The notes beneath the pieces were generated by a model, which worked only from the letters and a program-made list of their open reading frames with translations, was not told where the DNA came from and ran no database searches. A program made the translations under genes and the position numbers. This document shows, in pieces, positions 57,340 through 64,000 of a DNA stretch of 64,000 bases. The DNA is from Enterococcus diestrammenae (GTDB taxonomy: Bacteria > Bacillota > Bacilli > Lactobacillales > Enterococcaceae): NCBI RefSeq assembly GCF_009933255.1, contig NZ_MAEI01000011.1, positions 1-64,000 on the forward strand, written 5' to 3'. The first letter of the stretch is position 1, and every line of letters starts with the position of its first letter.

Positions 57340-58100
57340 TAGTTTTCCTCATTTCCTGATGGGAGGTTAAACCCCATCAACTCGTGATCTTCTTCATCAT
57401 CGATTTCTTTTGGTTGCATACCCGAAAAAGTTGGTGATGCACTAGATACGACTTCATCTTCTGAAGTTTCTGACTCATTGGCTTGGCGCTTTTGATCTTG
57501 GAAAAGCTCAGAAGCGGTATCAGCTTCAGCCAACTCCTCTTGATAACGGTCAAAGAAAAGATCCAGGGGCATTTCTTCATCCAGTTCTGATTCCATTGCT
57601 TGAATATCTGGTAACTCCTGTAAATCCTTTAATCCGAAATAATCCATAAAGTAGGGCGTCGTCCCATACAAGATTGCCCGACCAGGCCCATCTACCCGCC
57701 CTTTTTCTTCTATCAATTGACGAGCTACCAATTTTTGTACCGAACCGGAAGATTGGACCCCACGGATTTCATCCACCTCAATGCGAGTAATTGGTTGTTT
57801 GTAAGCAATAATCGATAAGGTTTCTAAAGCCGCTTGTGACAGACGATTGGCTAACGGGGATTGGGCGTATTTTTTTAGTAACGGAGCAAACTCCCGCTTT
57901 GTCGTCAATACAAAATGGTTCCCCACCTCTAAAATATTCAAAGCTGAAGTCCGGCTTTCCTGATAATCCTTTTGTAGTTCTTGAATCAAATCATAAACAC
58001 CAGCCGTTTTGGTATTCAACAAAAAACTCAGCTCTTCCAAGCCAATGCCTTCGTCGCCTACCACAAACAGTAGCGCTTCTAGTTCACTCTTTTTGTTCAT
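57339..58100 (-). CDS. scpB: segregation and condensation protein B
   Basis: Accessory subunit of the Smc-ScpAB condensin. The 253-residue protein has the tandem winged helices: ELEALLFVVGDEGIGLEELSFLLN near 6-29 and LAALETLSIIAYKQPITRIEVDEIRGVQSSGSVQKLVARQLIEEKGR near 90-137, then TPYFMDYFGLKDLQELPDI. An extra acidic C-terminal tail of about 60 residues (ELDEEMPLDLFFDRYQ..., SETSEDEVVSS) makes it longer than the 197-residue Bacillus protein. The start overlaps scpA by 17 nt. Confidence 0.94.
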   Translation of the reverse strand: MNKKSELEALLFVVGDEGIGLEELSFLLNTKTAGVYDLIQELQKDYQESRTSALNILEVGNHFVLTTKREFAPLLKKYAQSPLANRLSQAALETLSIIAYKQPITRIEVDEIRGVQSSGSVQKLVARQLIEEKGRVDGPGRAILYGTTPYFMDYFGLKDLQELPDIQAMESELDEEMPLDLFFDRYQEELAEADTASELFQDQKRQANESETSEDEVVSSASPTFSGMQPKEIDDEEDHELMGFNLPSGNEEN

Positions 58101-58848
58101 TTTGATTTTCCTTTTCTATAGGGTAAAGCATAATTTCACCATAATTTTCGGTTTGGACCACCTGTAACTGGCGGTTTTTCATCAATTCCAACAAAGCCAT
58201 AAAAGTGGTGACAATTTCTGATCTGGAGTAGGTCAAAAAATACGAACTAAGACTGCGACCCGTTTTCGATGTCAGCTGTCCCAGTGATGCTTGAATTTCT
58301 GCCATCTTTTCCTCGATAGTGTTTTCATCAGAAGCAATCGTCGTTTCCACTATTTGGCGTTTTTTGCGTTTTTCCAGCATTTGATGAAAGGCCAAGAATA
58401 AATCGATAGTGGTTATTTGATGAGCTGGTAACAGGGGATTTTCTTCCTTGTAGTCATCCACATCCATCGGCTCTTTCGTATAGTACTGACTTCGTTCCTC
58501 TTCTTTTTCCGAAAGCAATTCAGCCGCATATTTAAATTTACGATATTCCAACAGTTGGGTCACCAGAGCATCACGGGGATCTTCTTCATATTCCTCAGCC
58601 TCTGGGGCAAACTCTTGTTTCGGTAAGAGCATTTGTGACTTGATTGCCATCAAAGTAGCCGCCATCACTAAGTATTCCCCAGCGACTTCTAATTCTAACG
58701 TAGTCATGGCATGGATATAGCCCATGTATTGCTCGGTAACTGCAGCAATCGGAATATCATAAATATCGATTTCCAGTTTTTGAATCAGATGTAACAAAAG
58801 GTCTAACGGACCCTCAAAAACATCCAATTTAATCTTGATCTCTTCCAT
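58084..58848 (-). CDS. scpA: segregation and condensation protein A
   Basis: Kleisin subunit that bridges the Smc heads. The 254-residue protein begins MEEIKIKLDVFEGPLDLLLHLIQKLEIDIYDIPIAAVTEQYMGYI, with YLVMAATLMAIKSQMLLPKQE near 59-79 and a C-terminal winged helix ending VTTFMALLELMKNRQLQVVQTENYGEIMLYP, as expected for kleisins. The overlap with scpB points to coupled synthesis. Confidence 0.95.
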   Translation of the reverse strand: MEEIKIKLDVFEGPLDLLLHLIQKLEIDIYDIPIAAVTEQYMGYIHAMTTLELEVAGEYLVMAATLMAIKSQMLLPKQEFAPEAEEYEEDPRDALVTQLLEYRKFKYAAELLSEKEEERSQYYTKEPMDVDDYKEENPLLPAHQITTIDLFLAFHQMLEKRKKRQIVETTIASDENTIEEKMAEIQASLGQLTSKTGRSLSSYFLTYSRSEIVTTFMALLELMKNRQLQVVQTENYGEIMLYPIEKENQNEQKE

Positions 58849-58874
58849 GATCCGTTTCCTTTCTAGCGCCGTCT

Positions 58875-59765
58875 TTACGCACGAGGGAAGTACTCTTTGT
58901 AGACGTCCGTCATCCGTTTTTTGGTGATATGGGTATAGATCTGAGTGGTGGAAATATCAGCATGCCCCAACAACTCCTGAACGGTCCGCAAATCGGCCCC
59001 ATTTTCCAACAAATGGGTCGCAAAACTATGGCGTAACGTATGGGGGGTCACTGTTTTATGGATTCCCGCTTGGCGCACGATTTGCTTCAAATTTTTCCAA
59101 ATGCCTTGTCGCGACAAACCGGTGCCATGATGATTAACAAAGAGATGTTCCTCTTCAGGATGCTTGGCAGTCAGTTGAGGTCGTGCTTCTTCCAGATAGC
59201 GTTGCACCCACGTAATCGCGTAATCTCCTAAAGGGACGATGCGCTCTTTGTCCCCCTTACCTAGAGTTTGCAATAACCCAATACTTAAATGGAGGTCCTT
59301 GAGTTTCAAACCGATCAACTCACTCACCCGCAAGCCAGTGGCATACATGACTTCTAAAATCGCCCGATCCCGCAAACCCAAGAGATCTTTGGTATCCGGT
59401 GTTTCAATCAAGCGTTCCACTTCCGCCAAGCTCAAGGTATCTGGTAACCGCTGTTGCTTCTTCGGTGTTTCAATGTGTTGCATCGGATCATGCTCTGTAT
59501 AACGTTCTTGTCGCAAAAACTGATGAAAGCGACGCAAACTAGAAATCATCCGAGCCAGGGTCGCTGAAGACTTGCCCGCTTTTTGTAAGGACTGCAAAAA
59601 ACTTAGAATCATAAAACGATCAACCTCTTGCCAGGAGTTGACCTGTTCTTTTTGTAGATAAGCTAAATATTGATGCAAATCTCGCCGGTAACTTTCGCGA
59701 GTGTTTTTCGACAGTCCCCGCTCAATTAGTAAATAATGAAGGTAATCCACGATTTGCTCTTCCAT
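58875..59765 (-). CDS. xerD: site-specific tyrosine recombinase XerD
   Basis: Resolves chromosome dimers at dif with its partner. The 296-residue protein has the N-terminal SAM-like domain (DYLHYLLIERGLSKNTRESYRRDLHQYLAYL) and the catalytic set: ATGLRVSELIGL (Arg) near 146, KGKGxxR-type Lys (GKGDKERIVPLG) near 170, HTLRHSFATHLLENGADLRTVQELLGHADISTTQIYTHI (His-x-x-Arg, His, Tyr nucleophile) near 243-279. The position upstream of scpA argues for the housekeeping XerD and not a phage integrase. Confidence 0.95.
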   Translation of the reverse strand: MEEQIVDYLHYLLIERGLSKNTRESYRRDLHQYLAYLQKEQVNSWQEVDRFMILSFLQSLQKAGKSSATLARMISSLRRFHQFLRQERYTEHDPMQHIETPKKQQRLPDTLSLAEVERLIETPDTKDLLGLRDRAILEVMYATGLRVSELIGLKLKDLHLSIGLLQTLGKGDKERIVPLGDYAITWVQRYLEEARPQLTAKHPEEEHLFVNHHGTGLSRQGIWKNLKQIVRQAGIHKTVTPHTLRHSFATHLLENGADLRTVQELLGHADISTTQIYTHITKKRMTDVYKEYFPRA

Positions 59766-60018
59766 AGCAATCCCTCAACTTTCGCTTTACTATCATAGCA
59801 AATAACCAAGAATTACGATAGTAGAAATCTTCTTTCCCCGGATTTTTCAAGTTTTTCTTAGGTAAAACCTGATTTTGGATATTGTGAAAACATTGATTTA
59901 GTTTTGTAGTATAAGTAAGCTGGCGAGCCTTATTTTTTGGTCAATCATTCGTAAATCAAAAGCACTACGTCCAAAATCGCTAGGTGAAAACTCATTTTTC
60001 TCCACAATTACCACAGAT

Positions 60019-60055
60019 AAAAAGAACCCACCGACTAACAATCGATGGGTTCTTT
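60019..60055 (-). terminator. terminator of CBS-domain membrane protein gene
   Basis: Minus-strand AAAGAACCCA pairs with TGGGTTCTTT, with inner CGA/TCG pairing, followed by T residues. Confidence 0.85.
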
Positions 60056-60113
60056 CGAGTTACGTTTCAGATAATAATCGTTTTCGGCGCCGTAAATCCC
60101 GGTCGCCAGCTGC

Positions 60114-61490
60114 TCATCTGCGAGGTTCATCCTCTTCAAAATCTTTACGGAAATGGCGCCGTTCTTCTTCCGGTTCGACGTCAATATCCTCTGGGTCATG
60201 AAAGACGACACGGATTTTCAACACCCGAGAACCTTCCAACTCCTCAGAAATCAAGGTCACGTTGTCAATATCAAAAGACAGCACTTCATCAGCATCTGGG
60301 ATAGTGCCCAACGCGGTGATTAAATACCCCGCCATCGTATCCACATCACTCATGTGCAGATTGGTCCCAAAGGCTTCGTTAAATTCGTCGATCAACATCC
60401 GCCCTTGAATAATATATTCGTGATCGGCAACTTTTTCATAGAGGGTTTCGACTTCGTCAGACTCATCATCGATTTCACCAACGATTTCTTCCAACAAGTC
60501 CTCTAAGGTTACCAAACCAACCACGCCACCATATTCATCCAACAAGATAGCCATCTGGTTTTGCGTTTTCTTCAATTCATACAGTAGGTCATCAATAAAA
60601 ACAGTTTCTGGAACAAACAACGGCTCTTGCAGTAATTCTTTGATCTGCAAATTGTCAAAACCATCTTTGAAAGAAGCTTTCAAAAGTGTTTTGGTGTGCA
60701 AAACCCCTACTACTTTGTCTTTATCATCGTTGTACACCGGAATTCGTGAATAGTTTTCAGCTAAAATCCCGCTGAGAATCTCGTGTACTGGATCATTGAT
60801 ATCCACCATGAAAGCATCTGTGCGGGGAACCATGACTTCGCGAGCTACTTTGGTATCCAAGGCAAAGATTCCCTGAAGCATTTCCAGTTCATCCTCTTCA
60901 AAGACCCCTTCTGTTTCCAACATGTAGCGCATCTCGTCGCGGGTCATCTTGGTATCTTCATCGTCAAATTCCATCGGTGTAATCCGCGCCAATAAACTCG
61001 TAGAAGCCGAAAGTAACCAAACAAAAGGCTTCGCAATTATCCCGATAGCCCGAATGATTCCAGAGCTAAATTTAGCCACTTCTTCGGATTTATTCATGGC
61101 GATTCGTTTTGGATATAACTCACCAAAAACAATCGAAACATAGGTCAAAATCGCCAAGACGACAATACTTGCGATACTTTTGGCAGCCGCGGAATTTCCA
61201 AATACAGGTGCTAGCCGACTAGACAGGGTATCTGCTAAAGAAGCCCCTGACAAGATATTGACTAAAGTAATCCCCACTTGAATCGTTGATAAAAAGTTTG
61301 TGGGTTCTTGCAATATCTTTAATAATTTTTGGGATTTAGTATCCCCTTCTTCTGCTTTTTGTTCGATCCTATTTTTGTTGACGGTGACGACAGCAATCTC
61401 GGATGCAGCCAGAAAGGCATTGATCAAAGTCAAGACGATCAACAACAGTATCTGTACAAAAAGCGACTGACTCTCGGGGTCAGCATTCAT
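60114..61490 (-). CDS. CNNM/CorC-like membrane protein with CBS pair
   Basis: The 458-residue hemolysin-family protein has a CNNM (DUF21) membrane domain with four spans (LLLIVLTLINAFLAASEIAVVTVNKNRIEQKAEEGD at 15-50, IQVGITLVNILSGASLA near 70). A CBS pair follows near 215-330 (VMVPRTDAFMVDINDP, VVGVLHTKTLL, ILLDEYGGVVGLVTLEDLLEEIVGEIDDE). It ends with the CorC_HlyC/transporter-associated domain (GRMLIDEFNEAFGTNL) and an acidic tail. Members are Mg2+ or other divalent cation transporters; the hemolysin name is historical. Confidence 0.9.
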   Translation of the reverse strand: MNADPESQSLFVQILLLIVLTLINAFLAASEIAVVTVNKNRIEQKAEEGDTKSQKLLKILQEPTNFLSTIQVGITLVNILSGASLADTLSSRLAPVFGNSAAAKSIASIVVLAILTYVSIVFGELYPKRIAMNKSEEVAKFSSGIIRAIGIIAKPFVWLLSASTSLLARITPMEFDDEDTKMTRDEMRYMLETEGVFEEDELEMLQGIFALDTKVAREVMVPRTDAFMVDINDPVHEILSGILAENYSRIPVYNDDKDKVVGVLHTKTLLKASFKDGFDNLQIKELLQEPLFVPETVFIDDLLYELKKTQNQMAILLDEYGGVVGLVTLEDLLEEIVGEIDDESDEVETLYEKVADHEYIIQGRMLIDEFNEAFGTNLHMSDVDTMAGYLITALGTIPDADEVLSFDIDNVTLISEELEGSRVLKIRVVFHDPEDIDVEPEEERRHFRKDFEEDEPRR

Positions 61491-61532
61491 AATGGCACTC
61501 TCTCTCTTTCATGTTGAAAATTAGTTTTAAGT

Positions 61533-61560
61533 AGAAAAAAACGTGGATAAATCCACGTTA
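61533..61560 (-). terminator. terminator of AI-2E family transporter gene
   Basis: Minus-strand AACGTGGAT pairs with ATCCACGTT directly, followed by TTTTTTC. Confidence 0.85.
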
Positions 61561-61610
61561 AAAGCGTATCATAAAGCGGTTTTCTTTGCAATAAAAATAA
61601 ATTGCTACAC

Positions 61611-62735
61611 CTAGCTATTTTTATCTGTCAACAAGGATTGCTTTTGCTTAGATTTGTCATCTCTGACTATGCGCGCCAAGAAAATCACGATTGTCCGACA
61701 GATGGCATAAAAAGGAACACCTAAAAAGATTCCTAGCAGCCCAGCAATATTTCCGGCTACCAACAAAATCAAAATAATCGTCAAAGGATGAATCTGTAGT
61801 GATTTCCCGATGACATTTGGATAGATAATATTGCCATCAATCTGTTGCACTACTAATACCACCACACAGCACAACAATGCTTGAACAGGTGAATGGAAAA
61901 TTGATACCGCCACAGCAGGTAGCAAACCAAGATAAGGTCCTAAATAAGGGATTAGGTTGGTCACTCCAGCAAGCATGCCAAAAAGAAAAGCATAATCCAA
62001 ACCGATCAGCAGATAGCCAATGAAGGTCCCAGTGGCTACGAAAATACACTCAATCGCCTGTCCACTGATATAGTTGGATAAGGTTTTGTTCATTTCGGCT
62101 AGCAATTCTACAATCTGCGTTCGGCGATTCTCCGGGAAAAAGCGTTGAACATTTGGTACTAGGCGATGACCGTCTTTTAGCATATAGAATAAGATAAAAG
62201 GAACCGTCACCACTAACATCGCTGTCGAAGCAATACCACCAACAATCGAACCTAAACTGGTGGATAAACCATTGATAAATTGTTGAATCAAACCACCATA
62301 GGAGATATTCAGCTTATCAATTTGCTTTTCAATGTCCACGTCATTGAAGATTGGATTTTTAGCTAAATCGAGCGCCCAATTTCTCACCGCTTTAACAAAG
62401 CTTGGCATACTTTCTGCCAAAGAGGTCAGCTGGTTCACCAAGCTTGGAATCACTGCTAAAATCGTCCAAATAATAATACCTAATAGCAGTAACAAAACAA
62501 TGGCAATTGCTAAAATACGTTTCATTTTGGTAAGTTTTGTCAATAGGTTCACCACTGGATTCAGTAAATAATACAAGAACCCTGCGATCAGTACTGGTGC
62601 AAATAACGTGGTAAAAAAGGTCACCACTGGTTGGAAGATAAACCCAATCTTGGTGGAAACCAAAATCAAGGTGGCTACAACCAACAACTCTACCGACCAA
62701 AAGAGTAACTTAGAATTTTTCAGTTTCTCAAACAA
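61611..62735 (-). CDS. AI-2E/PerM-family transporter
   Basis: The 374-residue membrane protein has about eight spans. It shows the PerM pattern: FVTLFAPVLIAGFLYYLLNPVVN-type first block near 40-65, then SLVGGIASTAMLVVTVPFILFYMLKDG near 165-190, and the C-terminal GMLAGVTNLIPYLGPYLGLLPAVAVSIFHSP near 255-285. Family members export AI-2 (TqsA) or ions, so the substrate here is unknown. The start is taken as the TTG at 62735 (LFEKLKNSK), with GAGAGGAG upstream. The longer frame would include the ribosome binding site. Confidence 0.88.
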   Translation of the reverse strand: MFEKLKNSKLLFWSVELLVVATLILVSTKIGFIFQPVVTFFTTLFAPVLIAGFLYYLLNPVVNLLTKLTKMKRILAIAIVLLLLLGIIIWTILAVIPSLVNQLTSLAESMPSFVKAVRNWALDLAKNPIFNDVDIEKQIDKLNISYGGLIQQFINGLSTSLGSIVGGIASTAMLVVTVPFILFYMLKDGHRLVPNVQRFFPENRRTQIVELLAEMNKTLSNYISGQAIECIFVATGTFIGYLLIGLDYAFLFGMLAGVTNLIPYLGPYLGLLPAVAVSIFHSPVQALLCCVVVLVVQQIDGNIIYPNVIGKSLQIHPLTIILILLVAGNIAGLLGIFLGVPFYAICRTIVIFLARIVRDDKSKQKQSLLTDKNS

Positions 62736-63020
62736 AGGCACAACTCCTCTCAATCTAGACGACAATCAGCCATGAGTCGAGAACGCCCTACTACTTAGCT
62801 TTTGTCATGGCTCCATCATACCAAAAATCGCCCAAAAAGAATAACCCTAAGACAAATAAAAAAACAGCGCAATCCAAGGGTCATCAGGTATACTAGAGAA
62901 AAGCCTTTCCTACTAATAAAAGCTGTGACAGAAAAAAACACTGCGACAATAAACGGTCAGAATCAGCTAGCTAACTTATTTCTTAAGAAAATTTATACTT
63001 TATAAGGAGTGATTTCCACA

Positions 63021-63452
63021 ATGGTTATAGTTCACACGAAGGATACCATGAGCGATATTTACTTAGACGCCGTGAAGATTCGTCACCAAGTTTTTGTACA
63101 AGAACAAGGCGTTCCGTTAAACCGCGAGATTGACAAAGATGAAGCCTACGCCATCCACTTCGTCCTCTATGAAGACGGACAACCCTTGGCCACCGCCCGC
63201 CTCCTGCCTTTAGCGGATCACAAAATCAAACTACAACGTATGGCCGTCGTAAAAACTAGTCGGGGGAAAGGACTGGGGCTAAAAGTTATCCAAGCCGCAG
63301 AAACCTTTGCCAAAGAACAGCATTTTACCGAAATTTTCCTAGGGGCGCAGTTAACCGCCGAAGCCTTTTATCAAAAAGCGGGCTATCTCCCCTACGGCAA
63401 ACCCTTTCTCGACGCTGGCATCCAACATATTGCTATGAAAAAGAGGCTTTAG
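63021..63452 (+). CDS. GNAT acetyltransferase, ElaA/YjcF-like
   Basis: The 143-residue acetyltransferase carries the ElaA/YjcF pattern: AVKIRHQVFVQEQGVPLNREIDKDEAYAIHFVLYEDGQPLATARLLP near 16-62, then LQRMAVVKTSRGKGLGLKVIQAAETFAKEQ near 68-97 (acetyl-CoA loop RGKGLG), and FYQKAGYLPYG near 116. Substrate unknown. The ATG at 63021 follows AAGGAG at 10 nt. A -10 TATACT (62994-62999) and a perfect 12-bp palindrome TTTCTTAAGAAA (62979-62990) lie upstream. Confidence 0.85.
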   Translation: MVIVHTKDTMSDIYLDAVKIRHQVFVQEQGVPLNREIDKDEAYAIHFVLYEDGQPLATARLLPLADHKIKLQRMAVVKTSRGKGLGLKVIQAAETFAKEQHFTEIFLGAQLTAEAFYQKAGYLPYGKPFLDAGIQHIAMKKRL

Positions 63453-63459
63453 CAAGTAA

Positions 63460-63771
63460 GAAAACCGAGCAGCCTTGCTTCCGGAGAATCCCTCAGGTGG
63501 TAATCGGGCCGGTAAATGCCAACCAAAGAACAGTCGTATTTTGCTAGTCCATTTTAGCGATTTCTACTTAGATGAACTTGCAAGGACAAATCCGGTTTAC
63601 GTGTGACATTTCCCGGTCCAGCTACAGCTATTTCAATTTCTACGGAGCCAAATTTCACCATTCTTGTGTCATCGAAAAAATCAGATGAACTTCTCTATAA
63701 ACCTTGGTTCTCTATAAACCTTGGTAAAATGAGATTTCATATCGATTAAAACTTATACCTTAATCTATTAA
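63460..63771 (+). repeat. dispersed intergenic repeat, full-length copy with internal duplication
   Basis: It aligns with the copy at 22911 over its whole length: left arm AACCGAGCAGCCTTGCTTCCGG...GGGCCGGTAAATGCC, hairpin AGTCCATTT (63546-63554)/AGATGAACT (63570-63578), middle block GGTCCAGCTACAGC and TTTCAATTTCTACGG, right arm with TTCTCTATAAACCTTGG twice in tandem (63691-63707 and 63708-63724), GAGATTTCATATCGATTAAA and CCTTAATCTATT. It lies between convergent genes. The right end abuts the amidase terminator. Confidence 0.8.
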
Positions 63772-63821
63772 AAAACAATCGTCGAAAGCAGCGCCGGACC
63801 CAGCTGCTTTTGACGATTGTT
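63771..63821 (-). terminator. terminator of amidase gene
   Basis: Minus-strand AACAATCGTC and AAAGCAGC pair with GCTGCTTT and GACGATTGTT, followed by TTTTTTA. It is almost bidirectional. Confidence 0.88.
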
Positions 63822-64000
63822 TTATTCTGCGACATATTGTTCCAAAGCCTTCAAAAGCCCCTGAGCAACTTTCTCGGGATAATCCTCTTTGGTAATTTCC
63901 GATAAATCATGGTCACTATTGACATAGCCTAATTCCAACAACAAGCTGGTAGGAATATAGGTCTGACGAATGACATAGTAATTGCCAAAACGTACATCAT
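63822..64000 (-). CDS. N-acetylmuramoyl-L-alanine amidase, C-terminal part
   Basis: The gene runs off the right edge. The visible last 59 residues read ...VRFGNYYVIRQTYIPTSLLLELGYVNSDHDLSEITKEDY... and end ALEQYVAE. This is the C-terminal part of an Amidase_3 domain: the LLELGYVNSDHD stretch corresponds to the LVExGFISNxxE motif with the catalytic Glu. The enzyme cleaves the MurNAc-L-Ala bond of peptidoglycan. Localisation and extra domains lie outside the window. Confidence 0.82.
   Translation of the reverse strand, partial: DVRFGNYYVIRQTYIPTSLLLELGYVNSDHDLSEITKEDYPEKVAQGLLKALEQYVAE

Noticed and set aside
58875..59765. Phage or transposon integrase
   Set aside because: Tyrosine recombinase sits in the conserved xerD-scpA-scpB-rluB order with no att sites or mobile genes, so it is XerD.

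Overview
This 64 kb window is chromosomal housekeeping DNA from a low-to-medium G+C Firmicute of the order Lactobacillales, most likely Enterococcus or a close relative. The evidence is the enterococcal/streptococcal character of the proteins (a LysM surface protein of the SAG1386/EF1546 type, a DUF3042 microprotein, a RibU ECF subunit, VanRS-like regulators) and gene order shared with Bacillus/Enterococcus (cmk-rpsA-der-hup, fer/ypbB-recQ-LysM, xerD-scpA-scpB-rluB, rpmG/5-FCL-gluP-yqgQ-glcK, ypjC/ypjD-like-cca). Most genes lie on the minus strand. No rRNA, tRNA, prophage, CRISPR array or complete insertion sequence was found.

Layout. 1-8 kb: phospholipid and undecaprenyl synthesis (cdsA, uppS), a frameshifted YjbR gene, an HD hydrolase, a GNAT, an orphan divergent purC, then rpsB-tsf and pyrH-frr. 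8-14 kb: arginine block with argR, argS behind a CGC-specific T-box, argF(arcB) with its own ARG box, and arcA with a cre-like site. 14.5-17 kb: C39-like exported peptidase and a VanR/VanS-like two-component system. 17-20 kb: t6A genes tsaB/tsaD with two RimI acetyltransferases. 20-25.5 kb: Leloir operon galK-galE-galT-galR with GalR half-sites around the promoter. 25.7-34 kb: small and housekeeping genes, including glucokinase, rhomboid GluP, L33, CCA transferase, MazG and YitT. 34-37 kb: YpiB, a TPR protein and a degenerate AroB-like protein. 38-45 kb: ilvDBNC-ilvA behind a CodY-like box and a leader-peptide attenuator. 45-50 kb: hup, der, rpsA, cmk. 50-64 kb: LysM protein, recQ, ypbB, ferredoxin, M20 dipeptidase, FMN riboswitch-ribU, rluB-scpB-scpA-xerD, a CBS membrane protein, an AI-2E family permease, a GNAT, and the 3' end of an amidase gene cut by the window edge.

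Regulation is unusually legible. Visible are a T-box, an FMN riboswitch, a ribosome-stalling attenuator whose 19-residue leader peptide contains IVILVI, ARG boxes at argR and argF, a cre-like site at arcA, GalR half-sites at galK, and many Rho-independent terminators.

The most interesting unexplained structure is a dispersed intergenic repeat of about 320 bp. Copies or fragments lie at 4.4, 22.9, 26.0, 45.4, 46.2 and 63.5 kb. All have the same orientation, and the right end of each abuts the U-tract of the intrinsic terminator of the neighbouring minus-strand gene. One module forms a hairpin with a compensatory base change between copies. I do not recognise it as a described element.
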